Source: a virus
Reading direction: 5' to 3' (one strand)
DNA: 53,409 nucleotides
Virus record (IMG/VR): IMGVR_UViG_3300032288_001702
Location: 1 to 53,409 of that record
Shown piece by piece: positions 1 to 7,774 of the stretch (positions within the stretch are counted from its first letter, which is position 1; every line of letters starts with the position of its first letter). A program made the position numbers and the translations under genes. Below the pieces are notes generated by a model. That model did not search any database, was not told the DNA's origin, and saw only the letters and a list, made by a program, of their open reading frames with translations.

Positions 1-3
1 AAA

Positions 4-32
4 AAACTAGCTTCTGTATAAGGAGCTAGTTT
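4..32 (+). terminator. Hairpin upstream of first gene, probable terminator
   Basis: A perfect 9-bp inverted repeat (AAACTAGCT at 4-12 and AGCTAGTTT at 24-32) encloses an 11-nt loop. It has an A-run on its left and only a short T-run on its right. It probably ends the upstream transcription unit, which is outside the window. The T-tract is weak, so termination is inferred rather than certain. Confidence 0.5.
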
Positions 33-48
33 ATAAATATAAAAGAAT

Positions 49-780
49 ATGATACCAGTAGATAGTTTATTATATAAGATCGATCAGAAACTAAATAAAC
101 TATCAACTAATGAGCACCAACAGATTCAGTTAGAAGACAAGATCTTAGCTTTGAATGAGGCTCAGATTAAGTTGATAAAACAAAAAATTGACGGTCTTAG
201 TGTACCTAGTGGATTAGGGATGGATTCATTTAAAAAACGTTATGAAGACCTACAAAGTCTTATAATGAATTATAATCACCAGCCTTTAGATCTTACATTA
301 AAGAATCCTGAATTAAATCAATGGTGCACTTATGTTCATAATTTAACTCCTAAATATATGTTTTATGTTGATTCATATATTTTAGCAGACAAAGGAAGAT
401 GTAAGAACAGAAAGATTTGGATTAACAGAGATCTTGCAAAACATGGTGATCTTCAGTTTATATTAAACAATGATCATTACAAACCAAGTTTTGAATATCA
501 AGAAACATTCAACTCTTTATCATCAGATGAGATTTCTGTATTTACAGATGGAACATTTACACCAAATCAAATTTACATAATGTACATGAGATATCCTGTA
601 TATATAAACAAAGCAGGATATATAATGTTAGATGGTACACCATCATTTGATCAAGATTGTGAATTAGAAACATATTTAGAAGATGAACTTCTAGATTTAA
701 CAGTTCAAAACTTAGCAATGTATACAGAAAATTCTTCTGCTGCACAAAGTGCTCAGTTTAGAATACAAACAAACGAATAA
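49..780 (+). CDS. Conserved crAss-like phage structural protein upstream of the capsid gene
   Basis: A 243-residue protein starting in the A-rich context typical of Bacteroidetes genes. Residues 1-50 are predicted helical (SLLYKIDQKLNKL followed by charged heptads). The middle and C-terminal parts are mixed alpha/beta with many aromatic residues, and the protein ends with an acidic helix (ETYLEDELLDL) and an Asn/Gln/Ser-rich tail. There is no signal peptide or membrane segment and no catalytic motif. It lies 25 nt before the probable major capsid gene and is likely co-transcribed with it, so a head or head-tail connector role is plausible. I recognise the overall type as recurring in crAss-like phages but cannot assign a precise virion position. 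Its C-terminal style loosely resembles the connector gene at 8995-9723, which I treat as suggestive only. Confidence 0.7.
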   Translation: MIPVDSLLYKIDQKLNKLSTNEHQQIQLEDKILALNEAQIKLIKQKIDGLSVPSGLGMDSFKKRYEDLQSLIMNYNHQPLDLTLKNPELNQWCTYVHNLTPKYMFYVDSYILADKGRCKNRKIWINRDLAKHGDLQFILNNDHYKPSFEYQETFNSLSSDEISVFTDGTFTPNQIYIMYMRYPVYINKAGYIMLDGTPSFDQDCELETYLEDELLDLTVQNLAMYTENSSAAQSAQFRIQTNE

Positions 781-805
781 TATTAACATTTAAATAAATA
801 ATAAA

Positions 806-1957
806 ATGGCTGATTTTTCATTAACCACGGTATTCGTGGTTCCAGTAGGGCAAACTTCTGTCCCTAGCTCTGGTTCGATTTCTACCCAAGACTTAACTCC
901 AGGTCAAGTTGGTATTTTTGGTAGTAACTACGTAGCAGTAGATTCAGGAGATATTACTAACTCTCCTTATTTCTACGTTGCTCAAGGTAGACAAAACACT
1001 TACTTGCAAGGTTCTAAACGTTCTGATAAAATTGCTGGATGCTATGGAAGCACATCAGCTTGTAGATCAAACGTAACAGAATGGTACAAAGTAACAGGGT
1101 GTTCAACTGCTGTTACTCAAATTACAGATGTAACAAATTTTGATGTAAAATGTGGAGATGTTGTGACATTAACTTTAAGAGCACATTCTTCTTACATTGA
1201 TACATTGTACTTCAATGGTTTCACTCGTTCAGTTACTGTACAAGCTCCTTGTTGTGATTGTGGTGGTGATCCTTGTGACACTGTTAACACTTCTGATTTA
1301 ATTGATCAATTCATTATTAAATTAGAAGCACAAGCTCCTGGTATCAACCCTGACAACATTAGCTTTAACACTTTCTATACATTTGAAAATGTAGGTGGAA
1401 CAATTTTACGTATCACTGGAAAACCATTAACTAAATATGGTCAACCTTGTGATGTAGCAGCGTTCCCATTTGAATATGATAGAATGTTCTTTAACACTTT
1501 TGTTTACAGTGGTCCTGCAACTACAGCTGACTTTATTGTTGCTGATAATTGTAACATTGTTGCTGAAGCAACTGTTGTTCAAACTTCTAACTATGCAACT
1601 GGAACATCTGCAGAGATTATCCAATTAGAGAAAAACTTCTATAGCTACCAAGCTGGATATTTGAAACATTTATACAGAATGGCTGGTTATAATGAGAACT
1701 TTGAGTCTTATGTTTCTGATGGTGCAACTTATGATACTTACTATATCAAATTTAACGAGTATGATAGATCTGCATATGTATGGGGTGATTATATTCATGA
1801 AGATTCTACAGTGATTCTTGCTGTTCCTCAAGGAGGAAATAATTTAAGTCCAGACTTCCAAGACATATTAGAAGAAGCTTTAGGAGAAGTATTTGAAAAC
1901 AATGTTTGTATCACTACAACATCTACTACAACTGCTATACCACCTATTCTTGCATAA
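806..1957 (+). CDS. Probable major capsid protein
   Basis: A 383-residue protein with no signal peptide or membrane helix. Three observations point to the main capsid subunit. The codons are richer in C-ending forms than in neighbouring genes, as expected for very high expression. A strong intrinsic terminator follows directly. The gene sits at the head of the structural block, before collar and tail genes. The sequence includes the YFYVAQGR and GSKRSDKI segments, a Cys-rich patch (PCCDCGGDPC, around residue 150) and a long C-terminal alpha/beta region (YQAGYLKHLYRMAGYN). The last 16 residues are Thr-rich (ITTTSTTTAIPP), the same composition as the linkers joining display domains in downstream appendage genes. 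The HK97 fold is assumed from the phage group, not seen directly. A different abundant virion protein remains possible. Confidence 0.6.
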   Translation: MADFSLTTVFVVPVGQTSVPSSGSISTQDLTPGQVGIFGSNYVAVDSGDITNSPYFYVAQGRQNTYLQGSKRSDKIAGCYGSTSACRSNVTEWYKVTGCSTAVTQITDVTNFDVKCGDVVTLTLRAHSSYIDTLYFNGFTRSVTVQAPCCDCGGDPCDTVNTSDLIDQFIIKLEAQAPGINPDNISFNTFYTFENVGGTILRITGKPLTKYGQPCDVAAFPFEYDRMFFNTFVYSGPATTADFIVADNCNIVAEATVVQTSNYATGTSAEIIQLEKNFYSYQAGYLKHLYRMAGYNENFESYVSDGATYDTYYIKFNEYDRSAYVWGDYIHEDSTVILAVPQGGNNLSPDFQDILEEALGEVFENNVCITTTSTTTAIPPILA

Positions 1958-1988
1958 AACTTAATTTAGTTTTAATAACAAAAAATAA

Positions 1989-2028
1989 GGGGAAGGAAAG
2001 AATTAAGCTTTCTCTTCCTCTTTTTTTT
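1989..2028 (+). terminator. Intrinsic terminator after the capsid gene
   Basis: A G/A-rich arm at 1989-2000 pairs with a C/T-rich arm at 2008-2020, giving about 12 bp with one bulged T and two G-U pairs around a 7-nt loop. It is followed by eight consecutive Ts at 2021-2028. This is a textbook rho-independent terminator. It would let capsid mRNA accumulate separately from downstream appendage genes. Confidence 0.85.
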
Positions 2029-2044
2029 ATTAAATAAATAAAAC

Positions 2045-2608
2045 ATGCCAACATTAAATTTAGATTTTTTAGTTGTTCCAACGTATAACACATTAACTCT
2101 TGGGGTTATTGATGCTTCTGTCTATCCAACAAATCCTCCAGTGGTGTCAGCACCATCTATTGAGATTGATATTCCAGGATTCGGAACCAAAATATTACCA
2201 TTTGTTCCTAATGAAATCAATGTATTTACATCGTCTAATTTAGGAATAACAGAACCTGGTTGTAATCAACCACTTCCTGATGGAGTGTATAGATTGAGAT
2301 ATTCTGTAGCTCCTGCATATGCAAACTATGTGGAGAAAACAATATTACGTGTTGACAAACTTCAAGAAAAGTTTGACAATGCGTTTTTACAATTAAATAT
2401 GATGGAGTGTGATAGAGCTCTTAAAACTCAATCTAGTGTACAACTAAATACAATCAACTTCTTTATTCAAGGAGCAATTGCAGCAGCTAATAACTGTGCA
2501 GAATATGAATCCAACACATTATATGCTCAAGCAGATAATATGTTAAATAGCTTTTTAAAATCCAACTGTGGTTGTTCTGGTAATAACTACGTAATAAACT
2601 TTTATTAA
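2045..2608 (+). CDS. Conserved capsid-region structural protein
   Basis: A 187-residue protein in two parts. Residues 1-100 are beta-rich with many Pro and hydrophobic positions (NLDFLVVPTYNTLTLGVID). Residues 100-175 are helical (a charged helix, then FFIQGAIAAANNC). It ends in a Cys-containing tail (NCGCSGNNY). There is no signal peptide and no enzyme motif. It follows the capsid terminator by 17 nt, so it begins the next unit or depends on read-through. Position and two-part design suggest a capsid accessory or head-fibre attachment protein. That role is an inference from context; I recognise no named domain. Confidence 0.65.
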   Translation: MPTLNLDFLVVPTYNTLTLGVIDASVYPTNPPVVSAPSIEIDIPGFGTKILPFVPNEINVFTSSNLGITEPGCNQPLPDGVYRLRYSVAPAYANYVEKTILRVDKLQEKFDNAFLQLNMMECDRALKTQSSVQLNTINFFIQGAIAAANNCAEYESNTLYAQADNMLNSFLKSNCGCSGNNYVINFY

Positions 2609-2610
2609 TT

Positions 2611-2706
2611 ATGGCACAATGTACTTCATGTGGAGCTAAAGTGGGATGTGGATGTCAACTAACCAATGGGTTATGTGCACATTGCGCATCTAAAGTTCAA
2701 AAATAA
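2611..2706 (+). CDS. 31-residue zinc-knuckle mini-protein
   Basis: A short reading frame starting two bases after the previous stop and ending in TAA, encoding 31 residues. Six of these are Cys, arranged C4-x2-C7, C13-x-C15 and C22-x2-C25, with a His at 24. The spacing is that of a small zinc-binding fold with two CxxC knuckles. The ATG fills the gap between two structural genes exactly, and coding-type composition plus ordered Cys pairs make chance unlikely. Function is unknown; a virion or assembly cofactor is possible. The main uncertainty is its size. Confidence 0.7.
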   Translation: MAQCTSCGAKVGCGCQLTNGLCAHCASKVQK

Positions 2707-2719
2707 ATAAGACTTGATT

Positions 2720-3904
2720 ATGTTATCACCAAGACTAACCAACTGTCCTGAATGTTCGGACATTCCTTCTTTACTTAAAAAAATTGATTGCAAGTTGGCA
2801 GAACTTGGCAATAATTTGTACAACAATATTTCATATATGTTGAATAAATCTGTGCCTTCTAGTGATATACTTCAATTAATTGGATATAGAAGAATTCTTA
2901 TGTACAAATATTACAATCCTAATTATGTATCAAAGTATTCTGTTCAAATGATTGCTAGTAGAGTGATAAGACTTACTGCAGGATGTGTAAGTAGATGTAA
3001 TGAACCAGAACGTTGTTTAGAAGAACCTTGTGATATTACAATTGTACAAAATCCAACTACTACCACTACAACATCTACAACTCCTTCAACTAGTACAACA
3101 ACTACTAGTACAAGTTCTAGTTCTACCAGTAGTTCTACAACAACAACTACCACTACATTACAAATAATTATTCCAGAATGTTCAACTTTTGTTACTAATG
3201 GAAATGAAGTTAGTTACTATAATATTCAAACAAACTCATTTACTAAATTATTTAGTGAAGGACTTGGAAGTTGGAATGATATAGCAAATACTAATAATAA
3301 ATTATGGATTGCAAATGGTGGATTAATTAAAGAATATAATATAACATTTAATCCTTGGACAGTATCTTTTAATAGAAATATAATAATAAATGCAGGACCA
3401 GGTTTAGTTGCTAGTAATAATAATTTATTAATTGGAAGTTTAAATAATAAACTTATATCAATTGACATATCTGGATCAACTCCTACTTATTTAGAGATAG
3501 CAACTTTACCATCATTTAGTTCAATATATGGTACCACTATATCAGGAGACATATTATTAACTTCTAATAATAAATTAATATGTACAACACAAACTTATAC
3601 AACTGGATCTCCTGGTTATTATTATACTAGATTATTACAATATGATTTTATAACAATGAATTTAGAACTTGTTGTAGATCTTTATCCAACAATAACTGGA
3701 CCATATGGATTAACAGAAAATAATGGAAATATTTATATATTTAATGCAAGTTCATCTAATAAATTATTTTCTATATCTCCAAACTATCCTTATAATATAA
3801 CTGAAGTTAACACTTTATCTGAACAGGTGAGTGGAGCATCTGTAGAAAAAAGTTGTGCTATATCATCATTCATTACTACAACTACTACAACAACAATAGT
3901 TTAA
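2720..3904 (+). CDS. Modular appendage protein: anchor, Thr/Ser linker, beta-propeller-like domain
   Basis: The ATG at 2720 is preferred over an in-frame TTG two codons upstream, giving 394 residues. Residues 1-108 form a Cys-containing helical anchor (NCPECSDIPSLLKKIDCKL, then CNEPERCLEEPC). Residues 112-148 are an almost pure Thr/Ser linker. Residues 150-380 contain recurring short blades with Asn-Asn turns (NNKLWIANGGL, NNNLLIGSLNNKL, SNNKLICTTQ, NNGNIYIFNASSSNKL), suggesting a beta-propeller of about five or six blades. The protein ends in a second Thr run. The design suggests a virion-surface adhesin whose first domain docks on the particle and whose propeller binds a ligand. The propeller call rests on repeat periodicity only. 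Confidence 0.65.
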   Translation: MLSPRLTNCPECSDIPSLLKKIDCKLAELGNNLYNNISYMLNKSVPSSDILQLIGYRRILMYKYYNPNYVSKYSVQMIASRVIRLTAGCVSRCNEPERCLEEPCDITIVQNPTTTTTTSTTPSTSTTTTSTSSSSTSSSTTTTTTTLQIIIPECSTFVTNGNEVSYYNIQTNSFTKLFSEGLGSWNDIANTNNKLWIANGGLIKEYNITFNPWTVSFNRNIIINAGPGLVASNNNLLIGSLNNKLISIDISGSTPTYLEIATLPSFSSIYGTTISGDILLTSNNKLICTTQTYTTGSPGYYYTRLLQYDFITMNLELVVDLYPTITGPYGLTENNGNIYIFNASSSNKLFSISPNYPYNITEVNTLSEQVSGASVEKSCAISSFITTTTTTTIV

Positions 3905-3923
3905 ACCTTTTAAAATAAATAAT

Positions 3924-5021
3924 ATGTCCAATTGCTCAAATTGTTATAACGGATGTACAGAGATTGTCTCTGACAGATGTGTTAAATATACAGGAATAGA
4001 TGTTCCTGTCCTAGGAATCCAAACAGGTGATTCTTTGTCTTATGTAGAACAAGCTCTTATTACATTCCTTACATCTACATTAGATGGTACAGGAGTGAAG
4101 ATTGATCTTGCACCTGTAATAATATGTGATCTTGTAAAACAATATCTACCTACATGTAAAGATCTTTCTATTGTAGATATATCAAAAGCTCTTATAGAAG
4201 CTGCTTGTGATCTTCAAGAACAAGTAGATGCTATTGTAGCAGAACTTGCTATATTGAATGCTGATTACACTTTACCAGCAAATTGCTTAACAGGAGTGAC
4301 AAGCTCTTCAGACACACATGCTATTGTACAAGCTGTAGTTAATACATTATGTACATTGAAGGTTGATTTTAATCTTCTTGTTGCTAGTCTTCCTGACACA
4401 TATGTTAGTATTGATGATATTGACACTTATATACAAGCTTATCTAGATGGTACTTCTAGTGGATCATTATATAGTTCAAGAATGGTTCCATATGGTGTTG
4501 TAGCTTATTATGGTCCTTTAACAAATTTTGATTCTACAGGAGCAGGTATTGGAAATTGGCAAAATATTTATTTATGTAATGGTAATAATGGTACTCCTGA
4601 TTTAAGAGGAAGAGTTATTGTTGGTGCTATTAATGGTGTTCCTGGACCAACTATGAATCCTGCTGTAAATCCAGCAGTTTCTGGAAATCCTAATTATTCA
4701 TTAGGAGGTGTAGCAGGAACAAATCAAGTTACTCTTAGTCTTTTAGAAATGCCTAATCATAATCATGGAATAGTAACTAACGTTTCAACAGATGTTACAG
4801 ACCCTGGTCACTCTCATACTTTTCAAGGAGTTACTAATTCTTCTGGTGATGGTAATGGTAGTAGACAGTCTGTACCAACAACTAGAACTACAGATCCTGC
4901 TTTAACAGGAATTACAGTTGATGTAACTGTTGACGTAACTTGTCAAAATAATGGAGGTGGACTTCCTCACACAAATATACAACCAGTGAATGCTGCTTAT
5001 TACATTATTTACTTACCTTAA
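3924..5021 (+). CDS. Tail fibre/collar protein with phage tail-collar domain
   Basis: A 365-residue protein. Residues 1-180 are a Cys-containing, largely helical anchor with repeated hydrophobic heptads, likely trimerising. From about residue 186 there is a phage tail-collar (microcystin-dependent-protein type) domain: VPYGVVAYYGPL, a W, then YLCNGNNGTPDLRGRVIVGA. It is followed by His clusters MPNHNHG (about 275) and DPGHSHTF (about 294). Such HxH pairs bind metal inside trimeric fibre tips such as T4 gp12. The C-terminus ends in a hydrophobic strand. The protein probably forms a receptor-binding or collar fibre. It is the first gene of a fibre cluster and, unusually for that cluster, lacks the Thr/Ser linker. 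Confidence 0.75.
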   Translation: MSNCSNCYNGCTEIVSDRCVKYTGIDVPVLGIQTGDSLSYVEQALITFLTSTLDGTGVKIDLAPVIICDLVKQYLPTCKDLSIVDISKALIEAACDLQEQVDAIVAELAILNADYTLPANCLTGVTSSSDTHAIVQAVVNTLCTLKVDFNLLVASLPDTYVSIDDIDTYIQAYLDGTSSGSLYSSRMVPYGVVAYYGPLTNFDSTGAGIGNWQNIYLCNGNNGTPDLRGRVIVGAINGVPGPTMNPAVNPAVSGNPNYSLGGVAGTNQVTLSLLEMPNHNHGIVTNVSTDVTDPGHSHTFQGVTNSSGDGNGSRQSVPTTRTTDPALTGITVDVTVDVTCQNNGGGLPHTNIQPVNAAYYIIYLP

Positions 5022-5033
5022 CAACTTATTAAA

Positions 5034-5579
5034 ATGGCATATCCTTATTTACCAGTTAACCCTTGTTGTACACCCACTCCTGTTAGCACTGGATGTCATC
5101 AATCTAATTCAGTTTCACAATGTAACAATGCTTGCTCTACAAATTTACCTGTATCAAGTGATGTTATATATAATGGTCCTGAATTAACTTGTACATTAAT
5201 TGCTCCTTGCGATACAGTGAATGTAGCGTTACAAAAAGCTGATGCTATTATTTGTTCCTTATTAAGTCAAATTACAAGTTTGACAAACTTAGTTAATGTT
5301 TTAACAGAACAGATAGTTAACATTAATAGTGAACTTATAATAATAGAAAATAATTTAGATGAATGTTGTAACACTACCACTACTACCACTACAGCTAGTT
5401 TGTGTAATCAATATACAATTATTGGACTATCAGGTGGTGGATTTTTTACTTACACTAATTGCGAGAGTGGATTTCAAGAGGGAGCAGTAGGTTCTGGAAA
5501 TGTTGTTACATTTTGTGCAATAAGTATAGATACAGACGATAATGTATATATAATAAATGATGGTCCGTGTGTTTTATAA
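5034..5579 (+). CDS. Appendage protein with shared anchor module and short Thr linker
   Basis: A 181-residue protein. After a Cys/Pro-rich start, residues 38-115 form a module (VIYNGPELTC, CDTVNVALQKAD, SLTNLVNVL, ending in CC) that recurs in the next gene. A run of about eight Thr follows, then a beta-rich C-terminal domain of about 60 residues with four Cys. The shared module is probably the part that docks on the virion and forms a coiled coil; the C-terminal part would be the exchangeable, exposed domain. There is no enzyme motif or signal peptide. The role in host or surface binding is inferred from modularity and neighbours. Confidence 0.65.
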   Translation: MAYPYLPVNPCCTPTPVSTGCHQSNSVSQCNNACSTNLPVSSDVIYNGPELTCTLIAPCDTVNVALQKADAIICSLLSQITSLTNLVNVLTEQIVNINSELIIIENNLDECCNTTTTTTTASLCNQYTIIGLSGGGFFTYTNCESGFQEGAVGSGNVVTFCAISIDTDDNVYIINDGPCVL

Positions 5580-5591
5580 AACTAATAAAAA

Positions 5592-6983
5592 ATGAGTAAT
5601 TGTCCTCAAATAAATAATACAACAATAATAGGAACGAGTGATGTCTTTTATGATGGTCCTCAATTGCCTTGTTCTAATATAGAAACATGTGACACTTTGA
5701 ATGTAGCTTTTGAAAAGTTAGATGGAGTGGTGTGTGTTATTATAGAAGATGTAGAATCTTTAACAAATGAAGTGAATAACATTGAAGAAAATTTAGTGGA
5801 TATAAATAATACATTAGTTATTATAAACAATCAATTAAATATTTGTTGTCCAACAACCACTACTACATCATCTTCTTCTACATCAACTACCACCACTTCT
5901 ACTAGTTCAACCACCACTACAACCACCACAGAACCACCTCTTGATTTAATATGTTTCTGTTTATTTTTAGAAAGTGTTGGTTGTGGAGTTCAATATTCAT
6001 TCTTGCTATCAGGAAATGGTCCTTTGTTTAATGGAAGACCTACATACAATTTTCTTCCTTTCTTAGGATATCCTGCTCAAGTGTATTATAATGGTTCAAA
6101 TTGGGTGTTCTATAGCAGTGATCTTGATCTAACTCAACCATTAATTAATTCTAACTATTATCCAGTGGGTGATTATCTTGATTGGGGAACTGTAATTGTA
6201 ACTGGTTTAATGAATTCTAGTTCACTTGGTCCTTGTCCAGAGATTACCACTACCACTACTAGTAGCAGTAGTTCAACATCAACAACCACATCTACTAGTA
6301 GTACAACCACTACATCTACCAGTACATCTACCAGTACATCTACTACTACCAGTACAACTACAGCAACCCCTACAACAACCACTACCACTACTCCAAGTGA
6401 GAATAACTTAATTGCTAACAATTTATATTCAAGTGTTTACATAGATTCAGTATTTACAACATCGTGTTCAATAGCACTTCCTACAGATATTGGTCCAGGA
6501 CTTATTCTATATGGAGATATCCCAACTTGTAATGATGATATTAATGTAGTTATTTCTGGAGCTTCTCCTAGTGGTCATTGTATGTCACTTATTATAAATG
6601 GTGTAATAGAAGATGAGCAATCCTTTACTACAGATGGAACATATGTACTTACTAATCCAGGAATTAGTAGTACAGATATAGTTGTAATATTAGTTAGAGA
6701 TGGAAATTGTCTATCAACTAGACAAGGACTTGTTTCAGCAACATCTTCTGCAACAGATGCTTGTCCAATACCAATGACAATAACTTGTTGGGTAACTGGT
6801 AATACAGATATTGTTAATGGATTAATTGTATATACAGACATGTCAATGTTGCCAGCATATAAATTTGTAGGTGATGGAGATCTTTATCACATACAATTAG
6901 ATGCTTATCCTAATAGTTATAGTATGCAAATAAATAATATTGGAGTAATAGATGCATCACTTGGATTTATATGTGGTCCTTAA
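5592..6983 (+). CDS. Large modular appendage protein with two Thr/Ser linkers
   Basis: A 463-residue protein. The anchor at residues 15-85 (VFYDGPQLPC, CDTLNVAFEKLD, SLTNEVNNIEENL, then CC) matches the previous gene. Then come Thr/Ser linker 1 (about 86-115), a Cys-containing globular domain (about 117-215), Thr/Ser linker 2 (about 217-267), a beta domain (about 270-380) and a C-terminal domain (about 385-463; YTD, FVGDGDLYHI, then ICGP). The C-terminal domain is clearly related to that of the gene at 7009. The second linker contains a 12-bp tandem repeat. The protein looks like a chain of exposed domains on one anchor, most simply a surface adhesin or decoration fibre. Each domain boundary is approximate. 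Confidence 0.65.
   Translation: MSNCPQINNTTIIGTSDVFYDGPQLPCSNIETCDTLNVAFEKLDGVVCVIIEDVESLTNEVNNIEENLVDINNTLVIINNQLNICCPTTTTTSSSSTSTTTTSTSSTTTTTTTEPPLDLICFCLFLESVGCGVQYSFLLSGNGPLFNGRPTYNFLPFLGYPAQVYYNGSNWVFYSSDLDLTQPLINSNYYPVGDYLDWGTVIVTGLMNSSSLGPCPEITTTTTSSSSSTSTTTSTSSTTTTSTSTSTSTSTTTSTTTATPTTTTTTTPSENNLIANNLYSSVYIDSVFTTSCSIALPTDIGPGLILYGDIPTCNDDINVVISGASPSGHCMSLIINGVIEDEQSFTTDGTYVLTNPGISSTDIVVILVRDGNCLSTRQGLVSATSSATDACPIPMTITCWVTGNTDIVNGLIVYTDMSMLPAYKFVGDGDLYHIQLDAYPNSYSMQINNIGVIDASLGFICGP
6311..6345 (+). repeat. 12-bp tandem repeat inside a Thr/Ser linker
   Basis: The unit TACATCTACCAG occurs at 6311-6322 and 6323-6334 and begins a third time at 6335-6344. It lies within the second Thr/Ser linker of the 463-residue appendage protein and is in frame, so slippage would change linker length by four residues without a frameshift. 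Confidence 0.8.
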
Positions 6984-7008
6984 TAATAAAAACTAAAATC
7001 AATAAAAT

Positions 7009-7584
7009 ATGACAGTATTTATAACATTAACAATAGCAGGAACAGACAGTGGACCTTTTGATCTTTATTCAAATCTAGATGGATATACATCGGCTTTTGA
7101 ATCAGGAGTTTCTAAATCAGCATTGCTTGCAGGATATTCTTCTGCGTTAGTTCCTGACTTTACAACAACAATTAGAGTGAAATCAAATGGGGTGTGTATA
7201 AACTATATAGATATTTTATTAGAATCTACTACAACAACCACCACTTCTTCTTCTACTTCTACAACAACTTCTTCTTCTTCAACAACTACTACTACAACTA
7301 CCGTTACTGGTTTAATGCAAGCTTTAATATCTAGTACATCTCATCCAACAGATGCTTGTAGTGAAATTTTAGATACTCCATGTTGGGTTTCTAATACTGG
7401 AGGGCTTCCAGGTAGTGAAGTAATAACGACAGGTAGTATTGTTTATACAGATTCTGGAGGAACAATTCCATTTGTAGGGGATGGTAATTTTTATCATATA
7501 GAAATTGATCTTGGTACATTTTCTACTAATTGTGAAATTAATGGAGTAGGAGCTGTTGCCTCTGGAATAGCAATTTGTCCTTAA
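7009..7584 (+). CDS. Appendage protein: beta anchor, Thr/Ser linker, YTD/DGxYH domain
   Basis: A 191-residue protein. Residues 1-72 form a beta module (MTVFITLTIAGTDSGPFDLY, then RVKSNGVCINYIDI) related to the N-terminus of the gene at 17060. Residues 74-101 are the Thr/Ser linker. Residues 103-191 form a Cys-containing C-terminal domain (TDAC, CWV, IVYTD, FVGDGNFYHIEID, AICP) related to the end of the previous gene. It therefore combines an anchor shared with the muzzle region and a tip shared with an appendage neighbour. It is the last gene before a strong terminator. A surface-binding role is inferred; no enzyme motif is visible. Confidence 0.65.
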   Translation: MTVFITLTIAGTDSGPFDLYSNLDGYTSAFESGVSKSALLAGYSSALVPDFTTTIRVKSNGVCINYIDILLESTTTTTTSSSTSTTTSSSSTTTTTTTVTGLMQALISSTSHPTDACSEILDTPCWVSNTGGLPGSEVITTGSIVYTDSGGTIPFVGDGNFYHIEIDLGTFSTNCEINGVGAVASGIAICP

Positions 7585-7606
7585 TTTAAAAATATAATAT
7601 AAAAAT

Positions 7607-7628
7607 CACAGTTTGTTGGTTTTCTGTG
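7607..7628 (+). terminator. First of two tandem terminator hairpins
   Basis: CACAG at 7607-7611 pairs with CTGTG at 7624-7628, extendable by flanking A/T pairs. It stands just upstream of a stronger hairpin and is probably a secondary terminator or RNA-stabilising stem. Confidence 0.45.
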
Positions 7629-7632
7629 TTTT

Positions 7633-7669
7633 CTCCTAGGGACAAATTGTCTCTGGGAGTTTTTGTTTC
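7633..7669 (+). terminator. Strong intrinsic terminator ending the appendage unit
   Basis: A 12-bp stem (CTCCTAGGGACA at 7633-7644 with TGTCTCTGGGAG at 7648-7659, two G-U pairs) has a 3-nt loop and is followed by a T-rich tract starting at 7660. It separates the appendage genes from the metallophosphoesterase-connector-muzzle unit. The remaining 100 bases up to the next gene are AT-rich and hold no clear TAnnTTTG box. Confidence 0.9.
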
Positions 7670-7774
7670 TAACTAATTTAATTATAAATAATTACATCTC
7701 TAACTAAAATTATTTGGAATATATAAAAACTATTGTTTATCTTTACAATATTTTTTTAACTAACATGAGTAAAT

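Noticed and set aside
2944-3153. Minus-strand Val-rich frame opposite the Thr/Ser linker (similar ones near 6173-6421 and 16437-16625)
   Set aside because: These are complements of Thr codons (GTA/GTT/GGT) and carry no independent coding signal.
7585-7774. Possible tRNA or small RNA gene in the longest intergenic gap
   Set aside because: The structure is explained by two terminator hairpins followed by AT-rich sequence; no cloverleaf can be drawn.
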